NCBI GenBank assembly: GCA_002403895.1
Contig: DHIQ01000179.1
Coordinates: 1-5,463, forward strand
Length of the DNA: 5,463 bases
Source: Candidatus Neomicrothrix sp. UBA4742
Lineage (GTDB): Bacteria > Actinomycetota > Acidimicrobiia > Acidimicrobiales > Acidimicrobilacustridaceae
Direction of reading: 5' to 3'
Of the stretch, positions 1-5,419 are shown piece by piece; position 1 is the stretch's first letter, and the number at the start of each line of letters is the position of its first letter. The notes under the pieces were generated by a model, which was not told the DNA's origin, ran no database searches, and saw only the letters and a list, made by a program, of their open reading frames with translations. Position numbers and translations under genes: made by a program.

Positions 1-2
1 GC

Positions 3-704
3 GGAGCCGTGCTGGTGCGCGAACTGGTGGCCACCAACCCCGCTTCGCTCGGCACCTACCCCGCTGATCTGCGCTCCGTGACAAGCGAGGTCGCCGGGTT
101 CCGGTCGATGCTCTTGCCCCGGGACCCGAAAGGGTCCGATATCGCCACCTCGCTCGAGGAGGTGGTGCTGTGTTCCGGGGCCGTGGGCTTCGATGAGGCC
201 ACTCAGGCCAGCTACCTGGATGGGGCACGGTCCACCCTGCACACGCAGCTCTCGCTCATCACCGCGCCCGATCAAGTGGTGGTGACCCTTACGTCGAGTC
301 AGGCCCGGGTTCCCCTCAGCATCAACAACGCTCTCGACTACCCGGTCAAGGTGGCCCTCCGCCTGTCCAGCGCCAAACTCGAATTTCCCGAGGGAAGCAC
401 CAAAACCGTCGAGCTCGCCCCCAGCCAGCCGACGCGCATCGAGATCCCTGTGCAGACCCGGGCCTCGGGCTCGTTCCCCCTCGTCGTCACGGTGTGGTCA
501 CCCGATGGCGCAGTATCGATCGCCGCCACCCGCTTCACTGTCCGCTCCACCGCCGTGTCAGGCGTCGGCCTGGCCCTGACCATCACCGCCGGGCTCTTCC
601 TCGTGCTGTGGTGGGCCCGGCACTTCCGCAAGGCCCGTCGCGACAAGCGCCTCGTGGCCTCGGCCCATCCGGTTCTGCGCGAGAGCCCCACCGACACCCC
701 ATGA
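3..704 (+). CDS. DUF6049-family membrane-anchored extracellular protein, C-terminal part (5' end outside window)
   Basis: The frame is open to the left edge (codons from position 3), so the GTG at 9 is probably internal and the gene starts outside the window. Counting from that GTG, residues about 85-180 look like a beta-rich Ig-like domain, with alternating hydrophobic strands and phrases such as PLSINNALDYPVKVALRL. One membrane helix follows (about 183-202, GVGLALTITAGLFLVLWW), then a short basic tail (RHFRKARRDKRL), which fits an outside domain and a cytoplasmic C-terminus. This plan matches the DUF6049 proteins (Rv3909 in M. tuberculosis) encoded directly before murJ near oriC. Its function is unknown; an envelope role is inferred from the neighbourhood. 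The family call rests on layout, the Ig-like segment and synteny, not on a search. The stop codon overlaps an ATG (ATGA at 701-704), a geometry normally used for translational coupling, but no recognisable gene follows in that frame. Confidence 0.72.
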   Translation, partial: GAVLVRELVATNPASLGTYPADLRSVTSEVAGFRSMLLPRDPKGSDIATSLEEVVLCSGAVGFDEATQASYLDGARSTLHTQLSLITAPDQVVVTLTSSQARVPLSINNALDYPVKVALRLSSAKLEFPEGSTKTVELAPSQPTRIEIPVQTRASGSFPLVVTVWSPDGAVSIAATRFTVRSTAVSGVGLALTITAGLFLVLWWARHFRKARRDKRLVASAHPVLRESPTDTP

Positions 705-753
705 AACAGTCCGGCGGACGATCCGGGCCCTGGAACGTAACGCTCGGACGAGT

Positions 754-778
754 CGAACGGTCCACCCTGGAACCGTCG
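754..778 (+). terminator. bulged hairpin after the DUF6049 gene, possible weak terminator
   Basis: Bases 754-763 pair with 769-778 in a 9-bp stem with two single bulged adenines (756 and 771) and a five-base loop ACCCT. It starts about 50 bases after the DUF6049 stop codon. No T-run follows, so it is not a standard intrinsic terminator, although high-GC actinobacteria often have terminators without a U-tract. It could equally be a chance pairing in GC-rich DNA. Confidence 0.28.
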
Positions 779-838
779 CGAAGACGTCCACACCAGCCGC
801 CGACCCTCGACCCATCCGGGCACCGAAGGGCCATCCAC

Positions 839-870
839 TACGCTCCGCCGCGAGCGACCGAACGAGGGGG
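839..870 (+). promoter_or_regulatory. possible -10 box and ribosome binding site of the degV gene
   Basis: TACGCT at 839-844 fits the actinobacterial -10 pattern TANNNT. A purine run GAGGGGG at 864-870 lies three bases before the ATG at 874 and can serve as a Shine-Dalgarno site, which supports that start. No convincing -35 element is visible about 17 bases upstream of the -10 box. The ribosome site is more secure than the promoter. Confidence 0.38.
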
Positions 871-873
871 ACC

Positions 874-1719
874 ATGTCCGGAGTACGCATCGTCACTGAT
901 AGCGCCTGTGATCTGACCAGCGGCGAGGCCAGCGACCTCGGCATCGAGATCGTGCCTCTGAGCATCCGGTTCGGGTCCCAGGAGTTCACCGATCGCGAGG
1001 ACCTCAGCGTCGAGGAGTTCTACCGCCGCATGGCCGAGTCGTCCGACCTCCCCGCGACGGCGGCGCCATCGCCCGGCGCCTTCGAGGAGGCCTTCCGGCG
1101 CGCCGCTGCCACCGGGGCCGATGCCGTGGTGTGCATCACTTTGTCGGGTGGTCTGTCGGCCACCATCGAATCCGCCCACAACGCGGCCCGCTCATTGGAA
1201 GGCGAGATCGATGTGCGGGTGGTTGACAGCCGGACGCTGACCGCGGGCCAGGGGACGGTCGTCCGCCAGGCGGCCTTGGCGGCCCAGGACGGGGCATCGG
1301 TGGACGACGTCTTGGTCCTCGTCGATGACTTGGTGGCCCGCACGCGGGTGTACGCCGCGCTCGACACCCTCGACAACCTGAAGAAGGGCGGCCGCATCGG
1401 CGGTGCAGCCCACCTGGTCGGGTCCATGCTCTCCATCAAGCCACTCATCAACGTCACGGGCGGCACGGTCGAAGAAGCGAGCAAGCAGCGGACCCGCAAG
1501 AAGGCTTTTGCGTGGCTGCGCGATCAACTCTACAAGGAGCAGGGCGTCACCCATCTGTCCGTCTACGACGGTGAGGCGCCCGACGTCGGCGAGTTCCTCG
1601 AGCTCATCGCTGACCGTTTCCCGGCCGACCAGATCCACACGGGGCGGATCGGCGCGGTCATCGGGGCCCACGGGGGTCCCCGCGTTCTGGGGATCTGCTA
1701 CGTGGTTGAGGGGCACTGA
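874..1719 (+). CDS. DegV family fatty-acid-binding protein
   Basis: This is a complete 281-residue protein, the usual length for the DegV (FakB) family. These cytosolic proteins hold one fatty acid in a closed pocket. Studied FakB members present it to the DAK2-domain kinase FakA, which phosphorylates the carboxylate to acyl phosphate for phospholipid synthesis. Family motifs appear in order: VTDSACDL (7-14), PATAAPSPGAF (60-70), ITLSGGLSATIESA (88-101, the SSGLS-like loop expected near the carboxylate), VVDSRTLTAGQG (116-127), LKKGGRIGG (169-177), SIKPLINVTGG (187-197), KQRTRKKA (204-211) and IGAVIGAHGGP (259-269). His266 and Ser91/Ser95 are probable ligand contacts. The family's usual GPG near the C-terminus is GPR here. 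The ATG follows a GAGGGGG ribosome site. No FakA is in the window, so the partner is unknown. The gene lies between the DUF6049 gene and the kinase, where relatives carry murJ. Confidence 0.93.
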   Translation: MSGVRIVTDSACDLTSGEASDLGIEIVPLSIRFGSQEFTDREDLSVEEFYRRMAESSDLPATAAPSPGAFEEAFRRAAATGADAVVCITLSGGLSATIESAHNAARSLEGEIDVRVVDSRTLTAGQGTVVRQAALAAQDGASVDDVLVLVDDLVARTRVYAALDTLDNLKKGGRIGGAAHLVGSMLSIKPLINVTGGTVEEASKQRTRKKAFAWLRDQLYKEQGVTHLSVYDGEAPDVGEFLELIADRFPADQIHTGRIGAVIGAHGGPRVLGICYVVEGH

Positions 1720-1756
1720 CCCGACCACCTGCCCGGGGGGCGCTGGGTCCGCCCGC

Positions 1757-1771
1757 TACCGTTGGGACGCC
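1757..1771 (+). promoter_or_regulatory. probable -10 element giving a nearly leaderless kinase mRNA
   Basis: TACCGT at 1757-1762 fits TANNNT, and its last T is 9 bases before the proposed GTG at 1772. Transcription would begin at about 1769-1772, giving no leader or one of about three bases. No clear -35 element or Shine-Dalgarno sequence is present. A short GC stem (1738-1742 with 1750-1754) precedes it and may be chance. This supports GTG 1772 as the kinase start and a promoter separate from degV. Confidence 0.45.
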
Positions 1772-3367
1772 GTGCCCGACACCCCACTCGCCCACCAGCC
1801 GCCACCCAGTTCGTTCCAGGCGGGACGACTGATCGTCGGCCGATACCAGCTCGAGCACCGCATCGCCAGCGGCGGGATGGCTGAGGTCTGGCAGGCCGCC
1901 GACGAGGTCCTGGGCCGGCAGGTAGCGGTCAAGATCCTGCACCCGTACCTGGCGGCGGATGACACGTTCGTGGTCCGCTTCCGCACCGAGGCGATCGCGG
2001 CGGCGCGCCTCCACCACCATGGCATCGTCGCCATCTACGACACTGGGCACGAGCACGGGGCCGAGGCCATCGTCATGGAACTCGTGCGGGGGGAGACCCT
2101 GCGCCACGAACTCGATGCCCGGGGGTTCCTCGACCCAGCCGAGGTCGTTCAGATCGGTGCACAGGTCGCCGATGCCCTCGCTGCTGCCCACCGGGCCGGG
2201 CTCATTCATCGCGACATCAAACCGGGCAACATCTTGTTGTGCCCCGACGACCGGGTCATGGTCACCGACTTCGGGATCGCCAAGTTCCGCGATGACCCCG
2301 ACCTGACCCAAGCAGGCACGATGTTGGGAACGGTGAAGTACCTCTCTCCCGAACAGGTCCGAGGGGAGCCGGTCGACGGCCGGACCGACATCTACGCCTT
2401 GGGGGTGGTGCTCTTCGAGGCGCTCTGTTCCCGGCCACCCTTCGTCGGTGACACCCCCGCCTCCACCGCTCTCGCTCGGCTCAACCAGGTACCCCCGCGT
2501 CCCCGCCAACTGCGACCGACCATCCCCACTGGGCTCGACGCCGTGATCACCCGCTGCCTTCAACTCGACCCCGGGGACCGCTATGAATCGGCCGACGAGC
2601 TCCGGGCCGCACTACTCGAGCCCCGGATCCTGCGTGGGGATGACGATCTCACGATCACCGTGGCGTCCGACCCGACGTCGTCATGGGTTCGGGACCCACC
2701 GGCGTCGGCCTTGTCCGGCGTCGCGGCGGCGGCGCCTGAGGCTCCGGCCGAGCGGCCATCGCACGCCGTATGGATTCGGCCGGTAATGGTCGGCGCCTGC
2801 ATCGTCGGCGCCATCGCGCTCGCCCTGGTGCTGCTGAACCGCAGCGAACTCGGCCATCGGCTCCTCGACTGGGGTACCCAGGCGGCCCATGATGTCGCCC
2901 CCGATCCACCCCAGACGAGCGGCCCGCTCACGCTGAACATCGCCTCCGTCGCCAGCTTCGATCCGGAAGGACGGGGCCCGCCTGGGGAGAACGACGCCCA
3001 ACTGAAGCTCGCCATCGACGGCGACGACGCCACCGGTTGGTTCACCGAGAGCTACGACCAGCGCACCTTCGGCATCAAGACCGGGGTGGGAGTCATCCTT
3101 TCGTTAGATCGGGCGACCGCACTCCAAGAGCTCGTCGTCCAGTCACCCACCCAGGGCTGGAGCGCCTCGGTGTACGTGGCCGACGAGCCGGGCGCCACCC
3201 TCGGTGACTGGGGCGAACCAGTGGACGAGCAGTCCACCATCGCCGGCGGCACGACCTTTCACCTCCACGGTCGAACAGGGCACCGCGTGTTGCTGTGGAT
3301 CACCGACCTCGGGAGCGGTCCTTCCCGGGTGCGGGCGGAGCTGGACGAGCTGAGCCTCCGTGGCTGA
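1772..3367 (+). CDS. transmembrane Ser/Thr protein kinase (PknB-like) with extracellular discoidin-like domain
   Basis: The protein has 531 residues if started at GTG 1772. The frame is open further upstream, but that part lies inside degV and resembles no kinase sequence. The kinase domain (about 25-285) has a glycine-rich loop (31-39, IASGGMAEV), the VAVK lysine (Lys54), a likely alpha-C glutamate (Glu73), HRDIKPGN (146-153; Asp148, Lys150, Asn153), DFG (166-168), activation-loop threonines 179, 183 and 187, and SPEQ (192-195). All residues needed for catalysis are present. A linker of about 50 residues leads to one membrane helix (about 337-355). The outside part (356-531) includes a galactose-binding/discoidin-like domain from about 388, with AIDGDDATGW (414-423). 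The same outer fold and order occur in mycobacterial MurJ (Rv3910), where the kinase domain is inactive and fused behind the flippase. The gene overlaps the following sigma gene by 8 bases, so the sigma or anti-sigma factor are plausible targets; that is inference. Substrate and ligand are unknown. Confidence 0.92.
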   Translation: MPDTPLAHQPPPSSFQAGRLIVGRYQLEHRIASGGMAEVWQAADEVLGRQVAVKILHPYLAADDTFVVRFRTEAIAAARLHHHGIVAIYDTGHEHGAEAIVMELVRGETLRHELDARGFLDPAEVVQIGAQVADALAAAHRAGLIHRDIKPGNILLCPDDRVMVTDFGIAKFRDDPDLTQAGTMLGTVKYLSPEQVRGEPVDGRTDIYALGVVLFEALCSRPPFVGDTPASTALARLNQVPPRPRQLRPTIPTGLDAVITRCLQLDPGDRYESADELRAALLEPRILRGDDDLTITVASDPTSSWVRDPPASALSGVAAAAPEAPAERPSHAVWIRPVMVGACIVGAIALALVLLNRSELGHRLLDWGTQAAHDVAPDPPQTSGPLTLNIASVASFDPEGRGPPGENDAQLKLAIDGDDATGWFTESYDQRTFGIKTGVGVILSLDRATALQELVVQSPTQGWSASVYVADEPGATLGDWGEPVDEQSTIAGGTTFHLHGRTGHRVLLWITDLGSGPSRVRAELDELSLRG

Positions 3368-3953
3368 ACGCAGGCCGACGGCGGTAAGCGTCGCCGAGCA
3401 CGACCTCATTGCCAGGGCCCAGGCGGGTGATCGTCGAGCCCTCGACCAACTTCTGCGGTCGCACTACAACCAGGTGTACAGCATCTGCCGACGAATGACC
3501 GGCAACGATCAGGATGCCCTCGACGCCACGCAAGACGCCCTCATCGCCCTGACCCGAGGTATCCATCGCTACGACGGCCGGGCCTCGTTCTCCACCTGGT
3601 CGTACCGAGTGACCACCAACGCCTGCCTGGACGAACTGCGCCGACGCAAACGCCGGCCCGTACCAGAAGCTGACGTTCCGGTCGGCGCCCGCCCGGGCGG
3701 ACCGCCCAGCCTCGACCAGACTGTGGTTGATCGACTCACCCTGGACCAGGCGCTGACGGAGCTGGCCCCGGAATTCCGGGCTCCGGTGATCCTGCGGGAC
3801 GTGATCGGCCTCGACTACGCCGAGATCGCCGAGGTCCTGAAGATCCCACCGGGCACCGTTCGATCACGCATCGCCCGGGGCCGCCGTTCCTTAGCCACCC
3901 AGATGGCTCGGAACCAGCCCCCTCCCCCGAGCGTCCAACACCAGGCACCATGA
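3360..3953 (+). CDS. sigM: ECF RNA polymerase sigma factor, SigM-type
   Basis: A 197-residue sigma-70 family protein with only regions 2 and 4, as in ECF sigma factors. Region 2 spans about 28-98: DQLLRSHYNQVYSI at 29-42, the core-polymerase-binding segment DALDATQDALI at 52-62, and the -10 recognition helix FSTWSYRVTTNACLDELRRR at 77-96. A Pro/Gly-rich linker (about 99-118) leads to region 4 (about 126-183), whose helix-turn-helix lies at about 153-172 (YAEIAEVLKIPPGTVRSRIA). The middle Glu of the common DAED motif in region 2.2 is Leu54 here. The GTG start lies inside the end of the kinase gene (8-base overlap), no better in-frame start exists, and no strong ribosome site is seen, so translation is probably coupled to the kinase. 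The gene ends in an ATGA overlap with its probable anti-sigma factor. The SigM name rests on synteny with the actinobacterial sigM-anti-sigma-trxB order; regulon and promoter preference are not visible. Confidence 0.9.
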   Translation: MAERRPTAVSVAEHDLIARAQAGDRRALDQLLRSHYNQVYSICRRMTGNDQDALDATQDALIALTRGIHRYDGRASFSTWSYRVTTNACLDELRRRKRRPVPEADVPVGARPGGPPSLDQTVVDRLTLDQALTELAPEFRAPVILRDVIGLDYAEIAEVLKIPPGTVRSRIARGRRSLATQMARNQPPPPSVQHQAP

Positions 3954-4867
3954 ACACTCACGACCTGCGCCCCGAGCCCGACCCCGTTGACCTGCTGGCC
4001 TCGGCGCGCCTCGACGGCGACCCCTCCCCGCCTCTCGGCGACCAAGACCCCGTGGAGGTGGCAGCCCGACAGGAGGAATTGCGGTCGGTTGCCGCTCTCC
4101 TCGGCGAGGCCGTCACTATCCCGCCCTCGTCCGTGGTCGATGCACAGATCGCGCAGGCCATCGCCAACCTGGACGCCGACGAGTCCGCGGCCGGCGCCGC
4201 CGACGGCGTCCCGGAACCCGTCATCCCGTTGGCGCCGCGCGCTTCGCGGAGGAGCGACCATCGTCGTTGGTTGGCGGTGGCCGCGGCGATCGTCGTGGTC
4301 GCTCTGGCTGGGGCCGTTGTTGCCAGCAATCGCTCCCATTCCTCCTCTTCCGACACCGCCGCGAGCCCCGTGGGGGGCAGCGCCACGAGTTCACCGTCCT
4401 CCCCCGCGAGCCCTGGAGCCAGCCAGCCCACCACCAGGGAGGCCGAATCTAGGTCAGAGCCATCGAGCTCCACCGCGACCGACAACTCATCCACCAGCGG
4501 TGGCGGCCTACCCGATCTGGGAGCGGTGGCGTCGGATGCCTCGCTCGGCGCTGAAGTGCTGGCCGAGACCAGCTCGCGAGCAACCCTGGACTCGACAACG
4601 GCCCCCACCACCTTGGACCAAGCCACCCCGTCCACTGTCGCCGTACCCGTGTCACCCTTTAGCGCCCCCCCGGTTGTTGTCCCGACTTGCGACCAGTCCG
4701 TGCGCGCCGCGGTTCCGGGTCTCGGGTCGCTAGTATTCGCTGCTACAGCAACGTACCAAGGGATACCGGTCCAGGTGCTCGTGTACGCCGACGGACAGCC
4801 GACCAGCTACCGCTTGATCGCCGCCCAGGCCGCCGACTGCGCCATCTTGGTGGACCGGCCGCTCTGA
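3950..4867 (+). CDS. membrane anti-sigma factor-like protein with Ser/Thr-rich linker and two-cysteine C-terminal domain
   Basis: A 305-residue protein starting at the ATG that overlaps the sigma factor stop (ATGA). Residues 1-100 are cytoplasmic and helix-rich, with PVDLLASARLDGD (12-24), reminiscent of the opening of anti-sigma domains, and further helices at about 33-54 and 62-75. One membrane helix covers about 107-125 (WLAVAAAIVVVALAGAVVA). An outside linker rich in Ser, Thr, Pro and Ala (about 127-240) leads to a small domain (about 245-305) whose only two cysteines, Cys247 and Cys297, could form a disulphide. There is no HXXXCXXC zinc motif in the cytoplasmic part; that part contains no cysteine at all. 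Position after an ECF sigma gene and the membrane topology make an anti-sigma role likely, equivalent to the protein after SigM in mycobacteria, but sequence similarity is weak. Release could involve proteolysis or phosphorylation by the adjacent kinase; both are inference. Confidence 0.75.
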   Translation: MNTHDLRPEPDPVDLLASARLDGDPSPPLGDQDPVEVAARQEELRSVAALLGEAVTIPPSSVVDAQIAQAIANLDADESAAGAADGVPEPVIPLAPRASRRSDHRRWLAVAAAIVVVALAGAVVASNRSHSSSSDTAASPVGGSATSSPSSPASPGASQPTTREAESRSEPSSSTATDNSSTSGGGLPDLGAVASDASLGAEVLAETSSRATLDSTTAPTTLDQATPSTVAVPVSPFSAPPVVVPTCDQSVRAAVPGLGSLVFAATATYQGIPVQVLVYADGQPTSYRLIAAQAADCAILVDRPL

Positions 4868-4875
4868 CCAGCGAT

Positions 4876-4889
4876 GCCGGAACCCCGGC
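4876..4889 (+). terminator. short GC hairpin between the anti-sigma and membrane protein genes
   Basis: GCCGG (4876-4880) pairs perfectly with CCGGC (4885-4889) around an AACC tetraloop, nine bases after the anti-sigma stop codon. A CCCCGGGG palindrome follows at 4896-4903. There is no T-run. It could be a weak end to the kinase-sigma-anti-sigma transcript, or chance in GC-rich DNA. Confidence 0.25.
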
Positions 4890-4909
4890 CTCGCTCCCCG
4901 GGGACGCAC

Positions 4910-4921
4910 TAGCATGCAGGG
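4910..4921 (+). promoter_or_regulatory. -10 element for a leaderless transcript of the small membrane protein gene
   Basis: TAGCAT at 4910-4915 fits TANNNT, and exactly six bases separate it from the ATG at 4922. The normal transcription start would therefore fall on the A of the start codon. No Shine-Dalgarno sequence precedes the ATG apart from CAGGG directly against it, which is too close. No -35 box is evident. This is a typical actinobacterial leaderless arrangement and it supports the chosen start. Confidence 0.55.
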
Positions 4922-5320
4922 ATGACGAGTCCCGGTTCGGGGGATCCCGGAGACGTACGCGCCATGCTGCCCCCAACCCACCCCGGTGCCGCTGAGCACC
5001 ACCGTGGACCGTTGGCGGCGACAGCAAACTGGCCGGCGCAGGCCACCGATGCTGTCGTCAAGACGGTCGACACCGTTCGGGACAAGACCACTGGTCCACT
5101 CCAGACCGTCGCCCGTGGAGTCGTCTACGGGGTTCTCGCCCTGGTACTCGGTGCCATGGTGGCGGTGCTGGTGATCGTCACCCTGATCCGTGGAATCGAC
5201 TCGCTCGTCAGCCTTGTTGTAGACCCGCCCACTATCTGGATCACTTACCTCATCATCGGCGTGATCTTCCTCGTCGCCGGCTGGTTCGTGTTCCGTCGCC
5301 GCCGGCTGGCAGAAATCTGA
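4922..5320 (+). CDS. small two-helix membrane protein of unknown function
   Basis: A 132-residue protein that I do not recognise as a named family. Residues 1-40 are Pro/Gly/Ala-rich and probably disordered. Residues about 41-66 (TDAVVKTVDTVRDKTTGPLQ at 42-61) could form an amphipathic helix along the membrane. Two membrane helices follow: about 67-89 (VVYGVLALVLGAMVAVLVIV at 67-86) and about 104-124 (TIWITYLIIGVIFLVAGWFV at 104-123), with a short connecting loop. The protein ends in RRRR (125-128) and LAEI. Basic residues flank both ends, which suggests both termini face the cytoplasm. A later ATG at 4964 is possible, but the start at 4922 has a well-placed -10 box. The size and shape recall small phage-holin-like or DUF-type actinobacterial membrane proteins, but no motif allows assignment. 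It has its own probable promoter and lies between the anti-sigma gene and trxB. Confidence 0.8.
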   Translation: MTSPGSGDPGDVRAMLPPTHPGAAEHHRGPLAATANWPAQATDAVVKTVDTVRDKTTGPLQTVARGVVYGVLALVLGAMVAVLVIVTLIRGIDSLVSLVVDPPTIWITYLIIGVIFLVAGWFVFRRRRLAEI

Positions 5321-5347
5321 CCATGCCGCGGTGATCCCCACCCGGCG

Positions 5348-5373
5348 GGAATCCCCCTGGCCGCGCGCCGGTT
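5348..5373 (+). promoter_or_regulatory. SigR/SigH-type (disulphide stress) promoter upstream of trxB
   Basis: GGAAT at 5348-5352 and GTT at 5371-5373 are separated by exactly 18 bases. GGAAT-N18-GTT is the published consensus for Streptomyces SigR and is close to that of mycobacterial SigH, the thiol-stress sigma factors that control thioredoxin genes. The target, trxB, starts at 5420, so a transcript from about 5380 would have a leader of roughly 40 bases containing the GGAG ribosome site. No SigR gene is in the window; the ECF factor encoded upstream may have different specificity. A looser match with N19 spacing occurs inside the preceding gene (GGAAT 5192, GTT 5216), so such matches can arise by chance. 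Confidence 0.55.
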
Positions 5374-5403
5374 GGGGCGAAGACCAACCGCCTTCGCCGG
5401 CGC
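5365..5403 (+). other. compact set of overlapping inverted repeats (competing RNA hairpins) before trxB
   Basis: Three perfect pairings lie within 39 bases. Stem A: CGGTTGG (5369-5375) with CCAACCG (5384-5390). Stem B: GGCGAAG (5376-5382) with CTTCGCC (5392-5398); its left arm occupies the loop of stem A. Stem C: GCGCCGG (5365-5371) with CCGGCGC (5397-5403). B and five pairs of C can stack into a long stem, leaving GGTTGG as a bulge that is complementary to the apical loop. A and B interlock as in an H-type pseudoknot, but the connecting loops are only 0-1 base, so full simultaneous formation is unlikely and they probably alternate. A pyrimidine run CTCTCTCT (5403-5410) follows, then the ribosome site. 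The element could be a terminator for the upstream gene, a translation control for trxB, or a DNA operator over the -10 region. Confidence 0.45.
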
Positions 5404-5419
5404 TCTCTCTGGAGTCTCC

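Noticed and set aside
732..790. GGAAC boxes at 732-736 and 769-773 as ECF -35 elements before degV
   Set aside because: No CGTC or GTT-type -10 element lies at 16-19 bases spacing; the nearest GTC or CGTC are at 11-15 bases.
1403..1771. In-frame 5' extension of the kinase reading frame into degV
   Set aside because: It would overlap the well-conserved end of degV, its translation is Arg/Ser/Pro-rich with no domain, and GTG 1772 has a suitable -10 box and is followed directly by the kinase domain.
3104..3893. TTA leucine codons in the kinase (3104) and sigma (3891) genes as bldA-type control
   Set aside because: TTA control is known from Streptomyces. Nothing shows this organism belongs there, and two TTA codons can occur by chance.
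3958..4635. Long minus-strand open frame opposite the anti-sigma gene
   Set aside because: It mirrors GC-rich codon bias. Its sequence is low-complexity Ser/Ala/Arg without a domain, while the + strand has a membrane helix and coupling with the sigma gene.
4879..4910. GGAAC at 4879-4883 as an ECF promoter for the small membrane protein gene
   Set aside because: No matching -10 element at 16-19 bases. The leaderless TAGCAT box explains the start better.
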